Shown here one piece after another: positions 31,028-42,540 of a stretch of DNA of 64,000 nt. How positions within the stretch are numbered: position 1 is the stretch's first letter; the number at the start of each line of letters is the position of its first letter. A program made the translations under genes and the position numbers. The notes under the pieces were generated by a model. That model was given only the letters and a program-made list of their open reading frames with translations. It was not told where the DNA came from and made no database searches. The stretch lies in the NCBI GenBank assembly GCA_036874045.1, contig CM072336.1, positions 19,897,001-19,961,000 of the forward strand, read 5' to 3'. This stretch comes from Cymodocea nodosa (taxonomy: Eukaryota; Streptophyta; Magnoliopsida; Alismatales; Cymodoceaceae).

Positions 31028-31920
31028 TCAGATATCAACGACCTTGCTATGAATGACCTTTCTTGTTTCTTTATCATATATCCTATATCCTTTTACTCCC
31101 ATTCCATATCCCACAAATATGCCTTCCTTCGCACGCGGCTCCAATTTACCATGATTAACATGGTAATACACAGGACATCCAAATACTTTCAATTTGGAAT
31201 AGTTAGCCGCTTTATCCATCCATACTTCATAAGGGATTTTGTCGCTAATTGCATTGAATGACGACCTGTTTACCAAATAGGAGGCTGTGCTAACAGCTTC
31301 AGCCTAAAAACATTTTTCCAGCCCAGCATGAGAGAGCATACACCTAGCTCTCTCCAACAACGTCCTATTAAGACATTCTGCAACTCCATTCTGTTGTGGA
31401 GTTCCCCTGATAGTATAATGCCTAGTTATGCGTGCATCTATGCAAAAAATGTCAAATTCATTTGAGCAAAATTCTAAACCATTATCTATTCTCAAGTATT
31501 TTACTTTCCTCCCTACTTGGTTTTCAACAATAACCTTCCATTGTTTAAAGTTCTTGAAGGCTTCACTCTTATGTTTCATAACGAAAAACCCAAGTCATAT
31601 GACTAAAGTCATCAACAATGGAGAGAAAATATTTAGAACCTGCTAAAGAAGGTTGTTGAGATGGTCCCCAACAATCTGCATGGACATAATCCAACTTCCC
31701 CTTGGTAGAATGTTCTGCTCTTCCAAAGGAAACATATTTCTGTTTCCCATAGATACAATGCCTGCATAAATCAATATCTGTAAAGATATAACCATCTAAC
31801 CTACCAAGTGTACTGAGCTTCTACATTCCCTTTAGGCCCAAATGTCCTAACCTGGAATGCCAAATAGCTGACATAGACTGTTGATCACTTATTATAGTAG
31901 CTACCGATCCAATGATAGGT
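31028..31920 (-). pseudogene. Copia integrase, Tnt1/Tork type
   Basis: Recognisable parts are the HHCC zinc region (about 31920-31740), the core (31304-31579: YLRIDNGLEFCSNEF, RGTPQQNGVAECLNRTLLER) and the tail (31028-31276: KIPYEVWMDK, FGCPVYYHV, GIFVGYGMGVKGYRIY). Clade wording fits Tnt1/Tork. It is broken in a few places. Confidence 0.88.
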
Positions 31921-31925
31921 TTGCC

Positions 31926-33101
31926 CTAAAGAATGTATAAAGGTTCATCCTTGATTCCCTTCATTACTACTAGGGAACCTTTCAAAATGTGAAGTTTACC
32001 TCCTCCACCTGAAAAACTGAAACCTTTCTGATCAAGAGCCATTAGCGAAATAAGGCTCTTGCCTAACCTTGGCACATGCCAAACATTCTCTAAGACTTTG
32101 ATCGTCCCATCATGCATCCTGAATCTGACAGATCCAACACCTGTTCTATCACAAACATCATTATCTGCTAAAGTGACCTGTCCACCATCTACCTCCTCAT
32201 ATGTATGGAAATATTCTCTATTGGGAGTCATATGATGTGATGCACTAGAATCCATAATCCAATTCTGATCGGAGTAGACACTACAGCATACAATAAGGGA
32301 GAAATCACAGTCAGACCCTGAGTCTCCATTTTCGGCGACTGTTGCATTTCCCTTAATCTTCAATTTAGGGCAGTTTACCTTCCAATGCCCCTTTTCCTTG
32401 CAATAATTGCAAGTGTCCTTGGAAATTCTACCTCTAGACTTACTTCTGCCTCTACGCCTATTGTCTCTTCTACTCTGTTGTCCTCTAGACTTTGAATGAT
32501 GCACTGTCAAACCTGTTCCGCTAGCATCATTGCTACCATGTGTAGTCAAATGTCTCAATTCTCAAGAATGAAGACTCGATCTTACCTCCTCCAAAGTAAT
32601 AGAATCTTTGCTAACCACAAAAGATTGCACAAAATTCTCAAAGGAGAGAGGAAGAGATACCAATAAGATGAGAGTAGCATCCTCATCTTCCATAGTAACA
32701 CCAATGTTCCTCAACTCCATGAGAATGGTGTTGAGCTGATCCAAATGTTGCTTCAATGGTGTACCTTCCTTCATTCTTAGAGAGAACAACCTTTGCTTCA
32801 ACAACAACTTATTCATAAGAGACTTAGTCATATACAGAGATTCTAACTTATTCCAAAGACCCAAAGCTGTATTTTCATCTGCTACTTCAATGATTATCTC
32901 ATTTAATAAACATAGTAGAATAGTCGAATGTGCCTTCTCCTCTTGCTATTCAAATTCGGCAGACTTCTTATCAAGGGTTGTCTCCACATTTAAGGGAGTC
33001 CAAATATCCTACTGTTTCAAAAGTGCTTTCATCTTAATCTGCCACAAACTAAAGTTGTTCTTGCCGTTGAACTTTTCAACTTTCAAGGCTGAAGATGCCA
33101 T
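31926..33101 (-). pseudogene. Copia gag and protease, Tnt1/Tork type
   Basis: Gag starts at 33101 with MASSALKVEKFNGKNNFSLW, followed by LYMTKSLMNKLLLKQRLFSL (UBN2 gag; 32562-32864), a basic RRDNRRRGRSKSRGR stretch, a CCHC knuckle CNYCKEKGHWKVNC and the protease site WIMDSSASHHMTPNREYF (31926-32558). Order and spacing are normal for the clade. It is broken in a few places. Confidence 0.88.
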
Positions 33102-33736
33102 GACAGTAGAACAACACAAACACAACAAGCAAATACCAAATAATTCGGACAACAAATAAGCACAAAATTTGTAATCCCAAAGCTGCGGATGAATCTTTCT
33201 TTCAAAATATCCCAACTAACAAATGCAGCTACCAAATTCAAAAGATCGCTCGCAAAGAATCCAAAACAAACAAAGATGAGCCAAGATCACATGTATTGTC
33301 TCAAAATTCCCAAAGAACTTCAAAGAATTCCAAAGAACTGCTAAAGAATTCCAAAGAACTGCTAAAGAATTCCAAAGAATTGGCTACACTTGATCTACCC
33401 AAAAAGGCCAAAAAAGAATTCTGCAAAATCACAACAACAAACTTCAAAAGTTATGATAGGAATTCTTACTACTCGTTTCACCAACGTGGAAACGTCAGAT
33501 GACCAAGTGCACGTTGACAGCTTCAAGATCGCAGGCGTCGAACAAGAATTTCAACCACGGATGCTTTGTCATGAACACAAGTCGCGAGCAAAGATCATGT
33601 GAGCAAACCGCAAGCGTTGGCGTCGAACAAAGAACGCATGCGTTGATACGTGAACGCTAGCGTGCAGCAGAACGCGAGCAATCATGCATGGGCGTTGGCG
33701 CAAGCAACGATGCAGACAAATGCATGTAGGCGCTAG
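33102..33736 (-). other. Copia leader with short tandem repeats and CpG-rich palindromes
   Basis: No protein is recognisable. A repeat of about 21 bases around GAATTCCAAAGAACTGCTAAA occurs three times at 33322-33385. At 33590-33740 the sequence becomes rich in CG and palindromes: AACGCATGCGTT, ACGCTAGCGT, CGCTAGCG, plus repeats of GCGTCGAACAA and GCGTTGGCG. The block ends exactly where Athila LTR sequence begins. Confidence 0.6.
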
Positions 33737-34077
33737 CGTTAGTCCGTTGAGTTAGCCATAACTCAATGAACTTTGTCCGTTGAGTTAACTGTAATTTAAT
33801 GGAGAGCTTATTGAATATATAAATTTGATTATTAACAAACGAACAGTTCTCAAGTTCTTCAGCAATTCCCTGTGGGATCAACCTGTACTTGCACACTGAT
33901 ACAATAGACACTGTGCACTTGCAGTTAAAGTACAAATTGGAATTAATATCTAAATTGTATTAAAGGTTGTTTGTTTACTTCTAAAAGAAAGAATAGGCAT
34001 AAAGATAAATTAACTAAGTAAAAACAGAAATAAAAAATCTAAGTTTTTCTGGTGTAGTGCTGGGAAAACACAAACAC
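33737..34077 (+). mobile_element. Athila LTR 3'-end fragment
   Basis: It matches 14078-14419 of the Athila LTR, including the GTTGAGTTA palindromes, CAGCAATTCCCTGTGGGATC and the closing GGGAAAACACAAACA. No primer site follows, so it is the end of a 3' or solo LTR. Together with 11819-12267 it may be one older Athila LTR split by the Tnt1/Tork-like Copia, with about 0.4 kb lost between. Confidence 0.8.
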
Positions 34078-35319
34078 TCCCCCAAAAAATTTGCTGACTA
34101 AGAAAGGAAGAGATCTTAAAATTGAGAAAATCAGACATATGAAAAAGAATAAACTCCCCCTGAATTTTTGAATAAAAGAAATCAGCAAAAAAAAAAAATT
34201 GTTGTGGTATTTGTATTTTTATAATGTTTTTATTTTTTTTGTTTTGTTTCTATTTATATATATATTTTTTGTTTTATGATTAGATATATAGATATAAATA
34301 TATATATATATATATATTTTTATCATTCTTTTTTTTTTTAATTGTGTGAGAATTACTAAAATATTCAAGACTCCACATTAAGATAAAGAACACATTTCAC
34401 TTAGGATAAGAACTTGATCCTATGGTTCACCTTATTAACCTTAAAAAAATCAGTTTTCATAAACTTCAGTGCTATAACTTAATGGTTTTAGAATAGAAAA
34501 ATTCAGAATTATTTAATATGTTCTCTTTGGCTAGTTTGAAATTTCCATGAAGCAACCCCAAGGTATATTTTCCCTTAACAATGTCTGTTATGTAATTAAC
34601 TAATAAGAAAAGATCTTTGAGAGTTATGAAACGGTCAATACTACATAGCCATAACTAGAGGTGTTTTTTTTTTTTTTTTTTCAAGATTGGTGTTGGTTGC
34701 TCTTTGCAACAAACATTCCATTTTTTTTTTTTCAACAATGGCAATCACTTCGTTAGTACTGAAAAATGGAAAGTGTAGAAAGTTAAAAACATTTGGACAA
34801 GGTCATGTTAAATATCTTGAGTCTTATTGCTTCCAACCATTTTTCCTTGTTTTTCACCCTCACATATTAAATACCTCTAAATTTTCTAATCATGAAACAT
34901 TCAATCTAGCAAATAGGAATACAATCACTGAATTAATTAAGGTAACTTGGCTATTTTTCGGATTTAGATCCCCATTCTAAGTGTTAGGTGGACATTATTC
35001 TATTTGTGGAGCAGAAACATTCAATAATTTTGTGAGTTATTCTGAGTTGATTTTAATATAGATGTATGAAATTATTGTAACTTATAAACTTAGTAGAAAA
35101 TCCCATGAAGAGTGTTGGTTGTTTTGTTTTTGTTTTAAAGTTTGAAAAATAATAATTTGTAAATATTCTCAAGAAATAACTCAAAATAAGGATTAGATAG
35201 AAATAGATTATCAAAATAACTCAATATATTCAAAATAGATGATAGAAAATGAGATGGTGAAGTAAATACAAAAGAAATAGAAGATAAAAGATAGTAGGTA
35301 AAGCTAAAAATCATTTAGG
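34078..35319 (-). other. 3' noncoding region of the SIRE-type Copia
   Basis: The first 100 bases hold CTCCCCC and CTCCCCCTGAATTTTT, the reverse complement of the purine-rich tracts seen near the 3' end of this clade. From 34195 to 34335 come T-rich runs and a (TA)n tract; 34660-34730 has two poly-T runs. The remaining sequence to 35319 is AT-rich and shows no gene I can support. Confidence 0.5.
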
Positions 35320-36860
35320 TAGCATATCCCTAAATCTCTTCTCAATTTGATAAACTGTTTTTCTTCAAGAGGCTTTGTGAAAATATCTACCAACTACTCA
35401 TGAGTAGAAACAAAATTCAGCTCAATGTTATCCTTCGTAACATTATCTCTCAAAAAATGGTGTCTTATCTCAATATGTTTTGCCCGAGAGTGCAACACAG
35501 GGTTCTTTGACAAACTTATTACACTATTACTATCACAATTAATAAGAGTTTTTCCATATGTAATTCCATAATCTTTCATAGTTTGTTTCATCCAAAGAAT
35601 TTGTGCACAAGATAGGGTAGTAGCAATATATTCAGCTTCAGTAGTTGATAGGGCAACACAATTCTACTTCTTACTGAACCATGAAATTAATGAATTGCCA
35701 AATAGTTGGCAAGTTCCACTAGTACTCTTTCTATCAGATTTGCATCCAACATAATCAGTATCACTGTATCCAATTAGATCCAAACTGCTATCTTTGAAAT
35801 ATATTAAACCAAAATTTGAAGTTCCTTGTAGGTATTTCATTATCCTTTTAACTACAGATAGATGAGATTCTTTTGGTTGAGCTTGAAAATGAGCACAGGC
35901 ACATACATTGAACATGATATTAGGTCTAGAAGCAATTAAATAAAGAAGAGAACCTATCATTCCTCTATATTTAGTAATATCAACAACTGGTCTAGATTCA
36001 TCTTTATCTAATTTAATTGATGAACTCATAGGAGTGCCTGAGGACTTGTAGTTACTCATTCCAAATTTTTCTAAAAGTTGCTTTGTATATTTTTCTTGAT
36101 ATACAAAAATTCCTTTTTCAACATGTTGAATCTGTAATCCCAGAAAGAATGTCAACTCACCCATTAGAACATCTCAAATTGATTTTTCATCTAATCTGCA
36201 AACTTATTACTTAAATTCTCATTAGTTGCTCCAAAAATGATATCATCTACATAAATCTGAACAACTAACAAACTTAGATGATTTTTCTTAAAGAATAGGG
36301 TATTGCCAATCTTACTAATAGAAAAACCATTATCTAACAGAAAGGATTTCAGCCTATCATACCAAGCTCTCGGAGCTCATTTCAAACTATACAAGGCCTT
36401 CTTCAATTTTAAAAACATGCTCAGGAAATTCAGCATCAACAAAACTAAGTGGTTGCCTAACATATACTTCTTCTTTAATGAAACCATTTAAAAATGCACT
36501 TTTAACATCCATTTGATATAGTTTAAAATTCATATGAGCAGCAAAAGCTAGAAAAATTCTAATAGATTCTAATCTAGCTATAGGTGCAAAGATTTCTTCA
36601 AAATCTATTCCCTCCTGTTGGTTATACCCTTAGGCTACTAGTCTAGCCTTATTTTTAATTACATGCCCTGATTCATCAGATTTATTCTTAAATATCCATT
36701 TAGTGCCAATAATTGAATGATCTAGAGGTTTAGGAACTAAGTCCCAAACTTCATTTCTTCTAAATTGATTAAGTTCTTCCTGCATTGCACTAATCCAAAA
36801 TTCATCATTTAATGCCTCATCAATATTTTTAGGTTCTATTTCAGATAGAAAGCATAGCAC
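35320..36860 (-). pseudogene. Copia RT and RNase H, SIRE type
   Basis: RT blocks: IGTKWIFKNKSDESG (36630-36860), [10 protein letters not shown]-like and GLKXAPRAWYD-like regions (36300-36520), [11 protein letters not shown]-like near 36240. The RNase H part (35394-36164) has FFLGLQIQHVEKGIFV, MIGSLLYLIASRPN, KYLQGTSNFGL, GYSDTDYVGCKSDRKSTSGT and KNPVLHSRAKHIEIRHHFLR. Broken in several places. Confidence 0.88.
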
Positions 36861-37850
36861 CCGGATACATTAATCTTGGATCTTGTTTGCACACCTTTAG
36901 AAATATCACCAATAATAAACTCTTTAGGGTGTTGAGGCAAGAATTTATGAGTCAAAGGGTTATCATTTCTTTCTTGACCCATGGAACTAGATTCTCCAAT
37001 ATTTGATTCATCACATTCATAATCCGAAGTATCAATAATTTCTTTTGAAATATTACTTGGCTCTTCATCAAAATTTACATGCATAGATTCTTCAACAGCC
37101 AAAGAAATTTTGTTATAAATTCTATATGCTTTACTTCTTGAAGAATATCCCAAAAATATACCTTCATCAGATTTTACTTCAAATTTATCTTTATTCTCTT
37201 TTGTATTCAGATTAAAACATTTAGATCCAAAAGCTTTAAAATAATGTACTTTAGGAGTTCTTCCCATCCATAGCTCAAAAGGAGTCTTATTCATGTCTCT
37301 TCTTAGGGTTACTCTATTTAAAATATAACATGTAGTACTAATTGCCTTAGCCCAAAAATAATAAGCAACCTTATTTTCATTCAGCATAGTTCTAGCCATT
37401 TCTTGAAGAGATCTATTCTTTCTCTCTACAACTCCATTCTGAGAAGGGGCTCTAGGAAAGGCAAATCAATGTTCTATTCCTAGATCTTGGCAAAGTTTTT
37501 CCATATTTTCATTTCCAAATTCCCCTCCATGATCACTCTTAATTTTCTAAACTTTCAATTGCTTTTCATTTTGAATCATATTCAGAAAAATTTTAAACTC
37601 CTAAAATACTTCACTCTTATATCTTAGAAATATTACCCAAGTATATCTTGAAAAATCATCAACTAGAACAAATACATATCTCTTACCACCTAAACTTTCT
37701 ATTCTAGTAGGGCCAAATAAATCCATGTGAATTAATTCCAAAATTCTTCTAGATATAATTTGCTTTCCGAATTTAAAAGAACTCTTCTTTTGTTTTCCTA
37801 ATTCACATGCATCACAAATTTTATCCTTTTTAAATTTCAAATTGGGTAAA
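36836..37850 (-). pseudogene. Copia integrase, SIRE type
   Basis: The core (37601-37840: ICDACELGKQKKSSF, LELIHMDLFGPTRIESLGGK, VLVDDFSRYTWVIFL) and the C-terminal part (36836-37399: NRVTLRRDMNKTPFELWMGR, FLGYSSRSKAYRIYN) are clear; the region between is damaged. Wording matches the integrase at 42823-43560 on the other strand more closely than the compound element. Confidence 0.88.
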
Positions 37851-40165
37851 CCATCTACTAGGTTCTTCTTAGCTAACTTATCTAGCTGCTTTATATGAAT
37901 ATGACCTAGTCTACGATGTCATAACTATGCATTGTCCAAATTATTAACAATTAAATAGGAATCAGCAGAAGACACATCATCAGGTAAATTTAGAAAACAG
38001 ACATCATTTCTTATATAAGCAATAAATTTGATTTCATTAGAATTTTCATCAATAACAAGGCACTTCTTAGATTTAAACAAAACCATATAACCTTTATCTT
38101 CTAACTAAGTAATACTAATTAAATTATGCTCTAAATTCTCAACTAGTAAGACATTATCTATAACCATTTTATCATTTACATAGACAAATCCGATACCAAT
38201 AATCTTACCTTTTTAATCATTGCCAAATCTAACATTTCCTCCATCGATCTTCTTCAAGTCTTTTAGGACAGATTTATCTCTAGTCATATGCTTTGAAGCA
38301 CCACTATCCATCACCCATCGGGATCTTTTAGTTTTGACCTGCAAGAATAGTCATAATCACATCCTTTGGTACTCATATTTTCTTGGGTCCATTTTTGTTA
38401 GTGGAGAATATTTGAAATCTATTTTGTTTTGAAATCCATGTGTTAATTCGATTAACAGAATTTTTTTTTAACACATAGATAACTTTCTCTTTATTAATTG
38501 TTTTCAAATATCCATTTCCATAGTCTATTTTATAGCTGTTTGAAAAATTAACAGAAGAATATATTTTTGGTGATTCATAGTTAAAACCTATACTAGTTCT
38601 ATCACCAAAGACTTTATAACTATTAATAATATTTGTCAGTTTCTTATCTCCTTTAGTAAAAGCTCCTAGTTTAAATTTTAGTCTACCAATTTCTTGTTCT
38701 AATTTTTCTATATCAATATTAGAACTAGATTTTTCTACACATTGATTTTTAAATTTTTCAGTTTCATCTTGTAGCCTTTTGTTTTCTAAGAATTTATCCT
38801 TTAGTTCTTTAATAAGTTCTGAATTATATTTTTCAAGTTCAGAAATTTGATGATGCATATCAGAACTATCAGCAACAAATTTATTTTTCTTTAATGTAGA
38901 ATTTTCAATTTTTAATGCAGTAATTTTCTTTTCTAACTTACCAATAGTTTTATTACCATTTGATAATTTTATTTTTAACATAAAATTTTCCAAACTAACA
39001 TTTTTCAGTTCTTCTAATAATTCATTGTAATCATCTTGATTTATATCAGATACTTCAAAATCATTATGATAAATCATTTCCTAAAACAGACATTGGCTAG
39101 CTCATTAGTGTTGGCCATAAAACAGACATTGGCTAGCTCTTCAGACTCAGACTCAGTCTATGTACCATTAGTACTAGTACCCTTAGATACTTCAAATTAT
39201 GTACAATCATCCCAAGTAACTTGGAATGCTTTCTTCTTTCCTTGATTAAATCTTTTCTGATGAAACTTTTGTTTTCCATGAGATTTCTTCTTATCAAAAT
39301 TCTTTCTTTCATCCTTCTTTTGATATGTGCATTGGCTCTGAAAATGCCCATATCTGTTGTAGTTGAAGCATTTTGTAGCAAATTGCTTCCCTTTATCATG
39401 ACTTTTTCCTTTCTTCCAGAATTTTCTGTATTTTCTGATAATACAGGAAAATTCTTTTGGAAACTCATTAATAGACTTCTCAGATGGTTGTTGAGCCTTC
39501 AGTGCAAGCTCCTTTTTCTTTTCAACCTTCCTTGAGGTTTCTCCTTCCTCTTTTTTCCAGTCATTCAATTGAGTCTTATAGGCTAACAGATTGCTAATAA
39601 GATCTTCCAGAGTGAAAGTCCTCATATCCTTTGAATCTTGCAAGGAGGTAGCCTTAGTTTTCTAGTCTTTATTCAGGCTTCTTAAGACTTTGATAACCTG
39701 TTCTTTCATGGGAAATTCTTTCCTAAGATTCTTTAGTCCATTTATGATCTCAATCAAACGAGATATGAGATCAGTGATACTCTCATTCTCTTTCATTTTA
39801 AACATCTCATATTTTCTGAGTAGGATACTGATTTTTGTATCCTTTACTTCTTTTGTTCCCTCATAAGTAATTTCTAATGCACGCCAAGCTTCATGTGCAG
39901 TAGAACAAGCAGAAATCTTGTTGTATATATCAGCAGTGATTGCACAAGTTAGTGTATTCATTCCTCTTGCATCCATTTGAATTTTCTTCTCATCTTCATC
40001 ATTCCACATGTCTTTAAGAACATCTGGAAGTTGTATTCTACGAACCATTACTCTCCATACCTTCACATTCATAGATTTTAAAAAATTAGTCATTTTATTT
40101 TTCCAAAAGCCATAATTATTTCCATCAAAGACTGGAGGTCAGTGTACATGCTGACCCTCTGCCAT
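37851..40165 (-). pseudogene. Copia gag and protease, SIRE type
   Basis: Gag starts at 40165 (MAEGQHVH) and includes a UBN2-like body (39662-40093: VKDTKISILLRKYEMFKMKE), a basic region with a knuckle-like GHFQSQC near 39340, and a long coiled coil (38373-39077). Protease remains lie at about 38100-38330, with the typical KWVMDSGASKHM context around 38300. Broken in several places. Confidence 0.82.
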
Positions 40166-40203
40166 TGATCTCAGATTGATTAAATCTATTATAGAGATAA
40201 CCA

Positions 40204-40215
40204 GCTCTGATACCA
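40204..40215 (-). other. Primer binding site, initiator-Met tRNA
   Basis: The minus strand reads TGGTATCAGAGC two bases from the LTR end at 40218, as in the compound Copia element. Confidence 0.9.
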
Positions 40216-40217
40216 CT

Positions 40218-41845
40218 TGAAAGGATCGAATGGCACACTAGAGGGGGGTGAATAGTGTCCTAATAAAGTTTATTTTGCTTTTAAAAATTTGAAAGTTGTT
40301 GATACTAATGAACCATGATTAATTGATTTTGGAATTAAAACTTGTAGTGCAAAAAGTAAAGAATACAAAGAGATTTATAGTGATTCCCCAAACTAGGCAG
40401 TCCACTCCTCAAGGCCACAACCTCGAGAATTCCACTAAGTGCTTTTAAGGCTAAGCACAAACCTTAAACAAGTTACTTTTTCAGGCTAAGCAACAACCTT
40501 ACAGATGTTTTTAAAGGCTAAACAAAAACCTCACACAAAACGCCAACTTTGTGTACTCAAGACCCCAATCTTGAGCAAATGAAGTGTCACACTTCACTCT
40601 CTTCACCAAGGCCCCAACCTTGAGAAGGTTATACTCATAGCACCCTTGTGAGTTAGGGTTTTGAAAGCTAATCAAGAAAACAGTTTAAGATCAGGAGTCA
40701 CAGACTCAAAATAAAATAGACACACAAGACCAGATCAACTCCAATGAAGAGTTGACAAAGAAGCTCTAAGGAGAATTCTTGATTGATCTGCAACTATTGA
40801 TCTTCTAGACTTTGTTGCAAACGAATCTTCAAAGTGCTTGCAGAATTGCTGAGTAGACAATTTCTCCTTTTGAGTGTTGAAAAATTCTGTGTGTCTATGT
40901 TTTAGTTTTTTTTTTCTACAAATCCTTTTTATTTTTCCTTCGAGATTTGCATAGGTGGAAAGAATTCTAAAATGGTCAGATGCCTTATGTAGTAATTCAT
41001 TTCTAGCAACCTTTAATCATAATAAAGTCAAGATCTGTAATCAAAAGATATCTTGCCACAACGGTTAGTCAATTAATGATAGCTGCAGTTTTTGTAAAAA
41101 TAAAATCTTCGGAGGCTTTTAGAAAATCGGAGACTTAGAAAGATAACCTATCAAAACTCAAAATCATTTCGGATAGATAGAGCTAACATTTCGAAAGACC
41201 ACTTAAGTCATGTATTAAAATTAAAACATGTGTCCTTCTGAAACAACGTTATAAAATATTAAAAATAAACTATCCGATAGAGAGGGCATGTTTTGGATAC
41301 TTATAAAAGATAACTCTCCGATCCTTAAGTCATTTCAGATAGTTACACAGGTAATCTTCTGAAAAGTCATTTAAGTCAGAAATAATAGAAAACTCAACCA
41401 TCTGAAGCTTAAAACTGTTTTCGGATACTTACTGAAGGTAACTCTCCAATTCTTAAGAGTTTTCGGATAGTTACATCGTAACCTTCTGAAAAATCACTTA
41501 AGTCAAGCGATGAGAGACTAACATGTGTCTTTCAAAAGAAAGTAACCGAAAATATATTAAATCAAAGAAACAACTAACTCTCCAGAATAAAAACCTTAAC
41601 TATCCAAAACAGAAGGGATTTCAGATACTTACCATAAAAATCACATCTGAACATAAACAGACTTAACTCACCGAAGATAAATACTTTTCGGATAGTTATT
41701 GATATAACTGTCCAAAAAGTCGAGAGGCTTAACCATCTGATTTGTCCTATTTTATTTGGTGACTTATAAAATAACTCTCCGATCAATACACTGTAGACAA
41801 AATAACTTGTCGAAATCTAATTTAAAGGACTTTGAGTACAAAGTA
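40218..41845 (-). mobile_element. 5' LTR of the SIRE-type Copia, outer end lost
   Basis: The inner end is TGAAAGGATCGAATGG at 40218, with the CTAGAGGGGGGTGAAT block shared by all LTRs of this group. A hairpin ladder with different sequence but the same size occupies about 40400-40640: GTGCTT/AAGCAC with an eight-base loop, CTCAAG/CTTGAG, GAAGTG/CACTTC, CAAGG/CCTTG. Palindromes of the TCGGATAGTTA/TAACTCTCCGA type fill 41090-41780. No clear outer LTR end is seen; Copia gag sequence in plus orientation takes over near 41846. Confidence 0.75.
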
Positions 41846-41989
41846 GTTAGCTAAGATTCATGTGAATAAAAAGACATCTAAAATATGGCAGAAATAATTA
41901 AACCACACATTTTTCATCATCAAAATTAATTGATAAATAATTGAACTAACAAATTTACTATTGTTGACTAGAAAATTTAGAAATCTATT

Positions 41990-42540
41990 GAAGAAATGCA
42001 GGAACTTTAGGCCAGCAAAGATATCTAGAGATATGGAGAAGAAGTCATTCATGAAAGACAAAATCATATGCTACAATTGCAACATGTTGGGTCACTTTCA
42101 AACTAATTGTCCTCTCAACAAAGATAAAAAGAATTAAAGGAGGAATTTCAGGAATAAGAAATTCAAAAAGAGAAGGGCACTTAAAGTGATATGGGATGAC
42201 TCTTCAACTTCACAAAGTAAAGAAATAAAGGATTCAACATCAAACAATGAATCCTCATCAACATCAGATTCAAAAGAAAATCTGGCAAACGTATGCTTCA
42301 TGGAAAAATCTAGTGAGGTACACAAATCAAAATGGATAATGGACAGTGGAGCATCTACCCATATGACTAGAGATATACGATTACTTACAGAAGTAACAAA
42401 GACTAAGAACGGACAAGTTACCTTTGAAAATAAAAGTAAAACAAATATCCTTGGGTCTGATAAGATTTAGGTAATTGAAAAATATTTTATAAATGATGTC
42501 TTATTAGTGGAAAACTTAGGTTTTAATTTATTGAGTGTTT
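41990..42540 (+). pseudogene. Copia gag tail and protease, SIRE type
   Basis: The CCHC knuckle CYNCNMLGHFQTNC lies at about 42068-42110. Protease follows with KWIMDSGASTHMTRDIRLL (42331 onward) and a VTFENKSKTNILG block. Serine- and Glu-rich linker sequence separates them. It is broken. Confidence 0.85.

Larger units (their letters stand above)
29315..33736 (-). mobile_element. Tnt1/Tork-like Copia internal region
   Basis: On the minus strand the order is leader (33736-33102), gag, protease, integrase, RT, RNase H, polypurine tract GGCAAGGTGGAGAT (29323-29336) and the first LTR bases (29315-29322). The rest of the 3' LTR lies at 12268-12564. No 5' LTR or tRNA primer site remains; Athila LTR sequence begins at 33737. 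It is broken, with several breaks. Confidence 0.85.
34078..41845 (-). mobile_element. SIRE-type Ty1/copia element, 3' LTR lost
   Basis: Minus-strand order: LTR (about 41845-40218), primer site (40204-40215), gag, protease, integrase, RT, RNase H and a 3' noncoding region with CCCCCT tracts (34078-34170), which is cut by Athila LTR sequence at 34077. Protein wording is of the SIRE clade but of another subfamily than the compound element at 2813-11818. It is broken, with about ten breaks or more. Confidence 0.85.

Noticed and set aside
30441-31052. Plus-strand 203-residue ORF in the Tnt1/Tork-like Copia
   Set aside because: It is antisense to RT and integrase-tail sequence that is clearly coding on the minus strand.
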